A DNA stretch of 13,842 nt from CAYRFQ01 sp964423615 (GTDB lineage Bacteria > Planctomycetota > Planctomycetia > Gemmatales > Gemmataceae). Below the pieces are notes generated by a model, which was not told the origin of the DNA, made no database searches, and saw nothing but the letters and a program-made list of their open reading frames with translations. The position numbers and the translations under genes were made by a program. Shown piece by piece: positions 7,004 to 13,787 of this stretch (position 1 is the stretch's first letter; each line of letters starts with the position of its first letter). The stretch is from assembly GCA_964423615.1 (NCBI GenBank), contig CAYRFQ010000150.1, forward strand, positions 1-13,842, given 5' to 3'.

Positions 7004-8206
7004 TTAGCTAAATAATGACCAGGATTTGGCCTTGTTCTTTCCTCGTGACTGGCCCGATTCCTCTTTGCCCATCAAAACGTTCGCCAACGCGTGGATGCTT
7101 TGTTGGGCCTTGCACCTGGGTGCGTGCTGCAACAACGGGACACCGGAATTACGCGCCCCGAGCATGGCCTTGAAGTCGTTCGGGACTTGCCAGAAGATGG
7201 GCTGCCCGATTGTTTCTTCGGCTTTCTTTAGAGTGATTTCGGTCTCCTCGGAGCCGACCCGATTGACGAGGATTCGGAACTTGTCGTGGAGGTCTTCGTC
7301 CTGGCCGAACGTGTGCATCATCCGCACGACGTTACGAAGGCTCGTCAATTCGAGTTGACAGACCAACAGGATCGCATCCGACATCCGCATGGCCGTCAGA
7401 TCCGTCGGCGTGAATCGTTTGGAGAGGTCCAACAACAGTACGTTGTAGCTGGCCCGCAAGAGTCCGATCATCCGCTGGAGATGATCTTCGTGGATGAGCG
7501 AGATTTCTTCCATCTGGACTGGATGGGGCAACAACGAGAGGCCCGAGGAGTGCTTACACAGCGACCGCCGCAAGAACGTCATGTCCAGCCGGTCGATATT
7601 CAAAGCGACATCCGCCAACGTGTAGTCGGGGATCAGGTCCAGCGCCACATCGGCGTCCCCCAGGGCCAGGTCCAAGTCGACCAACGCCACGTTGGAAGAA
7701 GGGTCCAGGGCCAGGTTCGCACCGAGGTTCACGGCCAGGCTCGTGCAACCGACTCCCCCACGGGCACCGATGACCGAGAGGACCACGGACGCGCCGGTGG
7801 CACCGTTGGTGCCGGAGGAACCCGACCGAGCCCCGCTGCCTTCTCGAATCCGGTTCAGGGCCCCGAGGAGTTCTTCCAAGACCACAGGGGCGGTGAGAAA
7901 TTCCTTCGCTCCGCACCGCAGGGCCTGCAGAATCGATTGCCCATCGGCCTGAGAACTCACTGCCAAAATGGGCATGCCGGAGAATTCGGCAGTCAACTGC
8001 TGGATCAGTTGGAGGGCTTTGTTCTGATCGGCGTCCAACGACACCACCACGATGTCGGGACTCGATTGCCTGGCGACGTCGGTAAAGAATTCATACCGCG
8101 AGCACTCCGCTTCCAACCATACGGTCTCAACACCCAAAAGTAAGTTCCGTAGGGGATCACGAGTTGCGTCGCTGGGGTCTACAATAGCAACACGAAGTAC
8201 GTCCAT
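7004..8206 (-). CDS. cpaE: CpaE/TadZ-like pseudo-receiver plus ParA/MinD-type protein, Tad localisation factor
   Basis: CpaE/TadZ localises the Tad machine at the cell envelope. The product has 400 residues. Residues 1-120 are a receiver-like fold (VLRVAIVDP at 3-11, GAKEFLTAP at 99-107). The usual phospho-acceptor position, after DIVVV (51-55), is Ser56, so this is probably a pseudo-receiver. Residues 121-140 are a Gly/Ser linker. Residues 141-370 are a ParA/MinD-like P-loop domain. The deviant Walker A reads GARGGVGCTSL (147-157), with Cys154 where MinD-type proteins have the catalytic Lys, and Arg149 where KGG would begin. Walker A'-like VDLDL (176-180) is present. The missing Lys suggests weak or absent ATP hydrolysis. 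The start at 8206 has only a weak GGTGG. It lies between the secretin and the motor ATPase, the usual Tad order. The call is strong by domain order and context. Confidence 0.9.
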   Translation of the reverse strand: MDVLRVAIVDPSDATRDPLRNLLLGVETVWLEAECSRYEFFTDVARQSSPDIVVVSLDADQNKALQLIQQLTAEFSGMPILAVSSQADGQSILQALRCGAKEFLTAPVVLEELLGALNRIREGSGARSGSSGTNGATGASVVLSVIGARGGVGCTSLAVNLGANLALDPSSNVALVDLDLALGDADVALDLIPDYTLADVALNIDRLDMTFLRRSLCKHSSGLSLLPHPVQMEEISLIHEDHLQRMIGLLRASYNVLLLDLSKRFTPTDLTAMRMSDAILLVCQLELTSLRNVVRMMHTFGQDEDLHDKFRILVNRVGSEETEITLKKAEETIGQPIFWQVPNDFKAMLGARNSGVPLLQHAPRCKAQQSIHALANVLMGKEESGQSRGKNKAKSWSLFS

Positions 8207-8238
8207 TTTTCAGCCACCGAGAGTAAAGAGTTAAAAAC

Positions 8239-8324
8239 TCAGGGAACAGGGGAGAGAACTGGGAACAGAAAATCAAATCGGAGCCTGCTTTCCTATTTCC
8301 TTTTCGCTGTTCCTTATTCCCTGA
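8239..8324. repeat. Nested inverted repeat of GGGAACAG words upstream of cpaE
   Basis: TCAGGGAA at 8239-8246 is complementary to 8317-8324, and inside it GGAACAG at 8262-8268 is complementary to 8307-8313. Purine words occur on one side (8241-8270) and pyrimidine words on the other (8286-8322). Confidence 0.55.
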
Positions 8325-8460
8325 CTTCTGACTTCCAGTGAGCCTGCATCACGGGCCACTGGGTTATTGCGTGCGCCGGACTGTGGGTCCCGAGCGAGTT
8401 GTTTGGAGGTTTTGACGACGCCCTTGCGGAGCCAAATCGACCAGAAAACTCTGAAAGCAC

Positions 8461-8544
8461 CTGCTCGCAATGGAACGAAAGTTCCGGGCGAGCGTGACAC
8501 ACCTCGGGCCCTTGAGGTTTGCCTCCCTGAAAGTTGTGGGAGGT
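8461..8544 (+). ncRNA. Candidate structured RNA: three consecutive hairpins
   Basis: Hairpin 1: GCTCGC (8463-8468) with GCGAGC (8488-8493), enclosing GGAAC-GAAA-GTTCC (8472-8485), a GNRA-type tetraloop on the plus strand. Hairpin 2: ACCTC (8501-8505) with GAGGT (8514-8518). Hairpin 3: CCTCCC (8522-8527) with GGGAGG (8538-8543). Flanking wobble pairs (8462-8494, 8521-8544) and the GAAA loop slightly favour plus-strand folding, antisense to the pilus genes. A terminator-like hairpin follows at 8597-8620. No promoter is recognised and no known RNA family is recognised, so this is a candidate only. Confidence 0.3.
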
Positions 8545-8596
8545 GCTCGTGCGTCCGTTGACTCTTCTCTCGGCAAGTTTTTCACGCAGTTAAGAT

Positions 8597-8620
8597 GCAA
8601 GGGCCGCTGGCCGCCCTTGC
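8597..8620 (+). terminator. Strong 8-bp GC hairpin, possible terminator
   Basis: GCAAGGGC (8597-8604) pairs exactly with GCCCTTGC (8613-8620) around an 8-nt loop. On the plus strand it is followed by TCTTGTCTCTTG, moderately T-rich; on the minus strand, 14 nt past the rcpA stop, the following bases are not U-rich. It may end a plus-strand RNA or protect the rcpA mRNA 3' end. Confidence 0.35.
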
Positions 8621-8634
8621 TCTTGTCTCTTGAC

Positions 8635-10413
8635 TCACCGGCGAGAAGAGCCTGTCCCGAATTCCACAGGTGCGGACAAGGGTGGTTCATTACCTGGTCC
8701 GGACGAGTTTGTTCCCACAAAGTCTCCGTTTGGAACATCCGAAAGGGGACTTTGCGAAAGATCCGGGATGTACACGGCGGGCCTGGTTACGTCGTGCCCT
8801 GCCGGCCCTGACACAGGCGTTGGCTGCGTACCCGTTGGGATCGTTTCGAGAGAGCCTGGGGAGCTCCCTGGTCCTGTGCAGCCAGGTTGCCCACAGCCAC
8901 CAAGGTGGTCACCTCCCAGGCAACCTGCGTGTCCGCCCGAGTGTTTCGAGAACGGCCCTCGCGGTGGAATACAGGGATACACGCCGTTCGTTGGGCCGTT
9001 TTTATAGGCCGCTTTATACTTCCCATTCTCGCAAAGGGGCCGTTGTCCGCGAGGTGCTTCCAGGATCCCTTCCAAGAATAGCTCAAAATCATCGGGCGTG
9101 CGGGTTTCCTGGCCCGGAAGTAATTTTGGCAACTGGGCACAGGTCGTAGGATCGACCAGGTGCGGCGTCACGAGAATCAAAAGTTCGCTCTCGGCGACGG
9201 TGTAGCTCTTCGTGCTGAAGACGGTATTCAAAAAGGGAATGTCTCCCAGGACCGGTATTTTTTGCGTCCCACCGCTAACGGTTTGTTGGATCAAACCTCC
9301 CAGGGCGAACGTTTGACCGTCTTCCAATTCGACGGCCGTTTGGAGTTGTTGGGTGTCGAATCCGGGGACAACGGTCCCGCCGATGACGGTTCCGTTGGCC
9401 TGGTTGACGTTGTTCACGACGGGTTCGACTTCCAGATAAATTTTTCCGTTGCCCAGAACGATCGGGAGGAATCGAAGTTCGGTACCGAAAGGCTCAAACC
9501 GAACGGCGTTGGTTCCCAAGCCTGAAGGTTCCGGAATGGCCAATCGTCCGCCCGAGAGGAAACTCGCGGGCTTTCCGCTCATGGTCACGAGCCGCGGTTC
9601 CGCGAGGAATTTGGCCAACCCTTCGGTCCGTAAGGCATCGAGGAACGCAAAGAAGCTGGATGTGGCTCCGGTGAATCCAAACAACAAGTTCGAGGACCCG
9701 GCCAAGCTCGCGGCAGCGTTGGAAACGTTGAGCAAGTTCGCCGCGGTGGCGGTATTGTTCGGGTTCAGAGCGCTGCCCAAGAAGCTCCCATTCCCGTTGG
9801 CAAAGAAGGAGAACGACATGTTTCGCATTTCGTTTCGGGAAACGCTGGCAATGACGACATCGAGCTGAACTTGAACGACACCACCGACTCGCAAGGCGGG
9901 AATGATGTTCCCGGCGCCCGCAACACTGCTGGCGACGTCGACGACCAATGGAATGTCTTCGGTCTTGGCCACGTAGCCGCTGAGAATGATGCGGTTGTTG
10001 GCGGTGGCGATCGGGATGACGTTGGCAGTCGGAATGGTGGTCCGCAAGACGTACTTGAGGTACTCGATGTCGGTCTGGACGATCACAGTAATGACCTCTT
10101 TGACGCCATCAACGTCGGTCAACCGCAACTCGGTGATTCCGGGGACGAGGCCAGTGAGGACGACAGATTTCAAATCGCCGCCGACATTGGGGCGTATGAC
10201 CCCGGGTTTTGTGATTTCGATCGTGGCCACACGTTTGCCGGACTTGGTGTTCACGGTCTTGGCCGCATTGACGGGCACATACACGGCCCGTCCAGGAAGT
10301 GACTTGGGTGCCTGGGCCGAGGTCGGCTGAGTTTGTGCAAATCCCAAAGTCAAGAACGTGAGCAGAAGGAGAGTCAAAAGTCGAGGATGAACCGCCGGGC
10401 GTTGAAAGATCAT
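8635..10413 (-). CDS. cpaC: Tad pilus outer-membrane secretin CpaC/RcpA with Gly/Cys-rich C-terminal extension
   Basis: CpaC/RcpA is the secretin that forms the outer-membrane channel for the Flp pilus. From the chosen ATG the product has 592 residues, long for the family. A signal peptide spans 1-34 (LLTLLLLTFLTLGFA, cleavage near TSA/Q). The pilus-secretin N-terminal region is about 40-120, and a BON/N1-like segment is RIILSGYVAKTEDI (141-154). The secretin core runs about 180-425, with LAKFLAEPRLVTMSGKPASF (266-285), IPVLGDIPFLNTVF (386-399) and LLILVTPHLV (411-420). Residues about 430-592 are an extra Pro/Gly-rich tail. Cys occurs at 425, 461, 481, 498, 507 and 512. GGGAG lies 8 nt before the ATG at 10413. 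An in-frame ATG at 10536 with AGAGGTGA is possible but would put 41 polar residues before the signal peptide. Confidence 0.93.
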   Translation of the reverse strand: MIFQRPAVHPRLLTLLLLTFLTLGFAQTQPTSAQAPKSLPGRAVYVPVNAAKTVNTKSGKRVATIEITKPGVIRPNVGGDLKSVVLTGLVPGITELRLTDVDGVKEVITVIVQTDIEYLKYVLRTTIPTANVIPIATANNRIILSGYVAKTEDIPLVVDVASSVAGAGNIIPALRVGGVVQVQLDVVIASVSRNEMRNMSFSFFANGNGSFLGSALNPNNTATAANLLNVSNAAASLAGSSNLLFGFTGATSSFFAFLDALRTEGLAKFLAEPRLVTMSGKPASFLSGGRLAIPEPSGLGTNAVRFEPFGTELRFLPIVLGNGKIYLEVEPVVNNVNQANGTVIGGTVVPGFDTQQLQTAVELEDGQTFALGGLIQQTVSGGTQKIPVLGDIPFLNTVFSTKSYTVAESELLILVTPHLVDPTTCAQLPKLLPGQETRTPDDFELFLEGILEAPRGQRPLCENGKYKAAYKNGPTNGVYPCIPPRGPFSKHSGGHAGCLGGDHLGGCGQPGCTGPGSSPGSLETIPTGTQPTPVSGPAGHDVTRPAVYIPDLSQSPLSDVPNGDFVGTNSSGPGNEPPLSAPVEFGTGSSRR

Positions 10414-10421
10414 TGGCTTGG

Positions 10422-10427
10422 CTCCCT
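10422..10427 (-). promoter_or_regulatory. Shine-Dalgarno for the chosen secretin start
   Basis: AGGGAG on the minus strand ends 8 nt before the ATG at 10413, where the signal peptide begins. A competing site, AGAGGTGA at 10548-10541, precedes the in-frame ATG at 10536; experiment would be needed to exclude dual starts. Confidence 0.5.
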
Positions 10428-10581
10428 GCGTTTTTGACTCCCGTCTATTGTCCCTTGACTTTCCGAAGTATTGTCTTCCGGCTATGGTCCGGGCATCTTC
10501 GGCGGCCGGCCCAAGAACCATGGTTTTCTGGTGCATCCGTTCACCTCTTTGTGAAATTGTTCCGGAAGGGTCACTCTGTCC

Positions 10582-10624
10582 TTTTCCTTGCCTCCCGAGC
10601 TGTAGGCTCAGAAGGAAAGGAAAA
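10582..10624. repeat. 11-bp imperfect inverted repeat in the secretin leader
   Basis: TTTTCCTTGCC (10582-10592) pairs with GGAAAGGAAAA (10614-10624) at 10 of 11 positions, loop 21 nt. It lies about 45-90 nt upstream of the alternative secretin start at 10536. Confidence 0.45.
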
Positions 10625-10667
10625 CTGCCTGAGAACTTGCTACCGGAATAACAGGGTTACCAAGAGC

Positions 10668-10879
10668 GGGTGGGCCATCCCCGACCACCCACATTCTGAC
10701 GCCTGAGTGCCCGCACGGTCTGAGACCCGCAGGCGCAGAGGCTTCTTGTTTGCTGCAGAGCTCACAACGGGAGGTCGCAGGCGCAAGTCCTGTGTACTTG
10801 AGCGGCGAGCAAACGAGAAAGTCCTAGATTCGTATGGCTTCGCCCCCTAGGCGAGGGATCGGTAGGCTCAGGCGAAGCC
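10668..10879 (+). ncRNA. Candidate structured RNA / tRNA-like relic between cpaB and the secretin gene
   Basis: Stems visible: GGGTGG (10668-10673) with 10685-10690; CGCCTG (10700-10705) with 10730-10735, enclosing GGTC/GACC (10717-10727); CTTGTTTGCT (10745-10754) with 10808-10817 (one G-T wobble on plus); CAAGT (10784-10788) with 10796-10800; GGCTTCGCC (10836-10844) with 10871-10879, exact. Inside, 10761-10793 resembles a tRNA 3' half: anticodon-loop-like CTCACAA, then GGTC and a T-arm-like GCAGG-7 nt-CCTGT. The anticodon stem and acceptor do not pair, so it is not a working tRNA. Strand and reality are uncertain. Confidence 0.25.
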
Positions 10880-11001
10880 GCAACAACAAAAAGTCAGTCC
10901 TTACAAATCTATCCGTTCAAACAAAAACAGGATTCTATGCTTCGCGGTGGTGTGGCTGTGCCGCGTTCCACCATCGTGTGCAAGAGATCATCTTCTTTCC
11001 C

Positions 11002-12129
11002 TTAATCACCCGGCTGCTCGGTCTGGCGAGGCGCGATGCCGATTCCCGGATTGTTGGGACCGGGCAGTTCTGGTTGGCTCCCCGAGTTTGCCCGAGGATT
11101 GTTAGTACCAGAGTTGGGGAGTTCCGGCCTCCTCGGAGCAGCCTTTTGGGTTACGCGTGGGAGGGGCATTTGCTGCGTTTGGAGTTCCTCTTGCTCTTCC
11201 TTGTTGACCTCCCGGATTTTGTTTCCTTCTTGGTCGATCCAGAAGATTCGTTGTTGGGCCAACCCTCCCTGGATCAGCTGAACCGTGTGTGTGTCGAGTT
11301 TAGGTTCCGGTACGACTGGCTCCGGAACAGGGGTTGGTTCTTGAACTGGCTGTTGTTCGGGTTCTTTTTCGATTTTGGGTTCAGGTAATTTTTCGGTTGG
11401 CAACGCGGCAGTCTGGTCGCCTTCGTTGGGCTCGAAAAGTTGATCGAAGGTCAGTGGTGGAATCATCAATTTGTCGACACTGCTCGAACCTCGAGGTACG
11501 AGACTGAGTGTACCGCCGGTTCGGGCGGTCTTGACTTTCAAGATGTCGCGAGGCTTCAAGGCAACGGTGACGATGCTTGCGGGCATGGCGATTTGTCCGT
11601 TCCCCGGCTTCAACTTGGTGTCGGCGGCGAGAACCAGCACGTCTTGTAAGAGATAGCGACTGTAGGCTTTTTTTCCTCGTCCAGAAATCGTCATGATGAT
11701 GTCGATCCGATTTCCCGGAAGGGTGGCAAAACCAGACGCGGTGGTTTCCTTATTCACCTGCATGCCGACGGCATCGTATCCGTCGGGAATGGGCAAGGTT
11801 GTTACCTCCTCGGAGACATCCTCATGGGTGAGGGGTCGACCAGCTCGCACGGATTCTTTGAGGTAGAGGTTTTTGACTTCCTTGAAGCTTCGCAAGGCCT
11901 TGGCGGGAGCGAACTCTTTGGGAACTTGGTCTTCCTTCAAGAACTTTTCGGGCTCGATGAACCGCATCCCGAGACTGAGTTTTTTCTTTGCGACGATGAT
12001 GGTGACTTTTTCGATTTGTTCTTTCTTGCCGCCCTTATCTCTATTGTCCAAAATCTGGCTGGTCATGTAGCTAGCACCCAGACCGCAGGCGATCGCGATG
12101 GCCATCAGGACTATTGTTTTGGGTTTCAT
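11002..12129 (-). CDS. cpaB: Flp pilus assembly protein CpaB/RcpC
   Basis: CpaB/RcpC is a periplasmic, inner-membrane-anchored Tad protein thought to stabilise or gate the secretin. The product has 375 residues from the chosen ATG. An N-terminal hydrophobic anchor spans about 5-22 (TIVLMAIAIACGLGASYM). A SAF domain spans about 42-105 (VTIIVAKKKLSLG, then SVRAGRPLTHEDV). The RcpC-type domain runs about 110-210, with IPDGYDAVGMQVNKETTASG (114-133), LPGNRIDIIMTI (137-148), a LLQDVLVLAAD strand (160-170) and ASIVTVALKP (184-193). A Pro/Glu-rich linker spans about 249-277, and a Pro/Asn-rich tail spans about 320-375; both are longer than usual. GAGGAA lies 9 nt before the ATG at 12129; the frame runs to 12174, but the extra 15 residues come from leader sequence. 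Upstream is a 734-nt gap; the prepilin peptidase gene lies beyond it. Confidence 0.95.
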   Translation of the reverse strand: MKPKTIVLMAIAIACGLGASYMTSQILDNRDKGGKKEQIEKVTIIVAKKKLSLGMRFIEPEKFLKEDQVPKEFAPAKALRSFKEVKNLYLKESVRAGRPLTHEDVSEEVTTLPIPDGYDAVGMQVNKETTASGFATLPGNRIDIIMTISGRGKKAYSRYLLQDVLVLAADTKLKPGNGQIAMPASIVTVALKPRDILKVKTARTGGTLSLVPRGSSSVDKLMIPPLTFDQLFEPNEGDQTAALPTEKLPEPKIEKEPEQQPVQEPTPVPEPVVPEPKLDTHTVQLIQGGLAQQRIFWIDQEGNKIREVNKEEQEELQTQQMPLPRVTQKAAPRRPELPNSGTNNPRANSGSQPELPGPNNPGIGIAPRQTEQPGD

Positions 12130-12863
12130 GGTTGCGCATTCCTCAAAAGGTGAAAAACTCAGTAGGAGATACAATCTTGGTTTTGTTCAGAACGGTTGCG
12201 AGTACTGTCTGGACGGCCAGGAAACGTGGCTCAGGCGTTTGGTTCGATGGCGTCGTCGGAATACCCTCAAAGTTGAATTTCTGTTCGAGGCCTTTGGCTC
12301 AGGGGGAATAGCCGTTTCCTCCGCGTTTTCTTTTCTGTTCGCTTTGGTGGGTCACTGGTGGGCTTTGTAAGCACACTCCCACTGCGACGTCTTCTCACTC
12401 TCAAGCGGGCAGGCTTGATCGTTCGTATTCTCTGGCCGGTTTTTGGTCCGGACGGCTGTACCTCTGGATAGGTCTGTCGTCAAAACCTCTTGACGGAATG
12501 CTTTTGGTTTTTCAACCACGCTAATTCCATCGGACACGCGAATCGAAGAACTTAAACTTTTATGGTCATAGCGAAAGCAGAGCTTTTACGGGCTTTAACA
12601 GCTTATTGGGAAATGAGTGTTCTAATGGTTGTCTTGCCGCTACCGAGTCGCCACTTGGCGTATCGCAGTGGTCCTAGAACGCGAGTGGTAAATGTCGAGC
12701 ACGACAGGCCGTTGGGTCGCAGGTAGTCGACCTACGGAGTCAGAACTTTTGTGAACGAGGCTTTCGGAGCCGTGGAACGACAAGACAACTCGAGTGACTG
12801 GATCGACAACGACAACAATTCGACTTACAAGCTTCCCTAGGCTGCTCTTGCTCTGATCTTGGT
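12130..12863. other. 734-bp gap between cpaA and cpaB, no convincing gene
   Basis: This is the longest gap in the window. No pilin-like or other recognisable product is encoded on either strand; a 61-codon minus-strand frame at 12352-12537 starts with GTG and lacks a ribosome-binding site. Short perfect hairpins occur at TCAAGC (12401-12406) with 12413-12418 and CGTCAA (12478-12483) with 12490-12495. An AT-richer patch (about 12545-12640) could hold a cpaB promoter, but no -35/-10 pair is convincing. Confidence 0.55.
12139..12144 (-). promoter_or_regulatory. Shine-Dalgarno that sets the cpaB start
   Basis: GAGGAA on the minus strand ends 9 nt before the ATG at 12129. The same TTTTGAGGA context precedes the secreted-protein gene at 3225, supporting this start over the ATG at 12174. 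Confidence 0.6.
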
Positions 12864-13487
12864 CTACGCGCCGGTCTTGGTGTAAAAGTAGATCAGGTAA
12901 CCCAAGAATCCGATGCACAACGGGACGCCGTATGGCAATCGGTGCCACCGCGGCCGTCGGCTGTTCGCTTTCTCTGCGATGTCAGTGATTCCGGAAGAGC
13001 TGGCAAAGTCGCTGGCAATTTCACGCACGTGTTCGGCGTTGTCCTTGTATTTGCCTTTGAGGACGATCATACAAGCAGCGATAATGCCACCGACGATCGC
13101 TCCAGCACAGAAGGCATAGACGATAATGAGCATGCCGTTCGGCTGCGAACTTTCGGGGCCACCAAAGCCGTAAAAGGCCCCGATCCAAGCGCCGAAGCCC
13201 ATCGTCATTTTTACGTCCCCGGCCCCCATTCCTCCGATGGCGTACAACGGCAACAATAGGGCCATCGCCAACAACGTACCTGCGAGCGATGAGACGATTC
13301 CACCGTCTCCGCCGTAGATCGCTGTCGTCCATCCGAGGGTGTTGAGAAGGCCAAGAACCCAGCCACTGATGATCAACGGAAATGTGAGTTTGTTCGGTAC
13401 TTTAAACTTCCACCAATCGATGATCGCTGCTGCGAGCATGCCAGCACATATGGCAACGATTGGCCAGTGTTGAAGAGTCCAGTTCAT
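12864..13487 (-). CDS. cpaA: Prepilin peptidase CpaA/TadV (A24 family)
   Basis: CpaA/TadV is an inner-membrane aspartic protease that removes the leader peptide from Flp prepilins. The product has 207 residues. There is no N-terminal methylase domain, as expected for the short TadV/CpaA form. The catalytic aspartates are Asp24 in IIDWWKFKVPNKLT and Asp91 in the GxGD motif (GGMGAGDVKM, 85-94). Several membrane segments are predicted (about 8-23, 36-52, 65-84, 118-140, 184-202). A soluble insert of about 35 residues (145-180) precedes the final segment, which has the PYGVPLCIGFLGYL motif typical of A24 peptidases. AAAGGA lies about 8 nt before the ATG at 13487. It follows the putative Flp pilin gene by about 300 nt, the expected context. 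Confidence 0.95.
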   Translation of the reverse strand: MNWTLQHWPIVAICAGMLAAAIIDWWKFKVPNKLTFPLIISGWVLGLLNTLGWTTAIYGGDGGIVSSLAGTLLAMALLLPLYAIGGMGAGDVKMTMGFGAWIGAFYGFGGPESSQPNGMLIIVYAFCAGAIVGGIIAACMIVLKGKYKDNAEHVREIASDFASSSGITDIAEKANSRRPRWHRLPYGVPLCIGFLGYLIYFYTKTGA

Positions 13488-13787
13488 GGGGATGTTTCCT
13501 TTAATCTAAAAGAGTCCGAAACCTCATCCCAGTGGTGCTTGTGGGGGCTTTGGGAGCAGTAAGGTCCTTGGACTCCAGAGGTCTGTTCCGTTTCGAGTCA
13601 TTTTCCGGGGAGGAAAAGCACAGAACCACATTTCAGTAGGACGACCAGCTTTCAGGCAGCGTCTTGCGGAGCATACCGCAAACCGCGGAACCCTCTCTCG
13701 AAGATTTCACGGTTCGCTGTGTTCGCTGGTCGCGCAGGCACGACACGCCTTGCTTCTGTCCAGCAGTCTGCAGAACTATCCGAGAGA
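13488..13787. other. 300-bp gap between the putative pilin gene and cpaA
   Basis: No gene is seen. A perfect 6-bp hairpin TTGCGG (13664-13669) with CCGCAA (13676-13681) lies about 107 nt past the pilin stop; without a U-tract it is a poor terminator but could cap the abundant pilin mRNA. GGTTCCGCGG-like sequence follows it. Confidence 0.5.

Larger units (their letters stand above)
8207..8634. other. 428-bp gap between rcpA and cpaE with several hairpins, no convincing gene
   Basis: Short ORFs on both strands here are not supported. The gap holds an inverted repeat of GGGAACAG words (8239-8324), a row of three hairpins (8463-8543) and a strong 8-bp hairpin (8597-8620). The cpaE promoter or leader, if any, would also lie here, but no clear -35/-10 pair is visible. 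Confidence 0.6.
10414..11001. other. 588-bp gap between cpaB and the secretin gene; structured, no convincing gene
   Basis: The first 123 bases next to the secretin gene are in frame with it but resemble intergenic words. An inverted repeat TTTTCCTTGCC (10582-10592) with 10614-10624 (10 of 11) follows. Several stems occur from 10668 to 10879 (see the RNA candidate). The last 120 bases before the cpaB stop are A-rich and featureless. Short ORFs on the plus strand lack support. Confidence 0.6.

Noticed and set aside
7286..8143. 285-codon plus-strand ORF opposite cpaE
   Set aside because: It is the antisense of a clearly coding CpaE; the product is rich in Gln, His, Arg and Val with no recognisable domain.
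8406..8419. 14-mer GAGGTTTTGACGAC shared in inverted orientation with 12476-12489
   Set aside because: A single exact 14-mer pair is about what chance gives across a window of this size, and the flanks do not match.
8412..8440. Plus-strand promoter with TTGACG as -35
   Set aside because: With a 17-nt spacer the -10 would read AATCGA, which matches the consensus at only two positions.
8670..9149. Plus-strand ORFs opposite the secretin tail (also 8630-9007, 9160-9525, 9871-10302)
   Set aside because: All are shadows of the secretin gene, produced by its high-GC codon use; none has a recognisable domain.
10759..10817. Functional tRNA
   Set aside because: A T-arm-like and anticodon-loop-like sequence is present, but the anticodon stem does not pair and no acceptor stem or D-arm can be made.
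12352..12537. 61-codon minus-strand ORF in the cpaA-cpaB gap
   Set aside because: It starts with GTG without a ribosome-binding site and its product shows no signal peptide, membrane segment or known motif.
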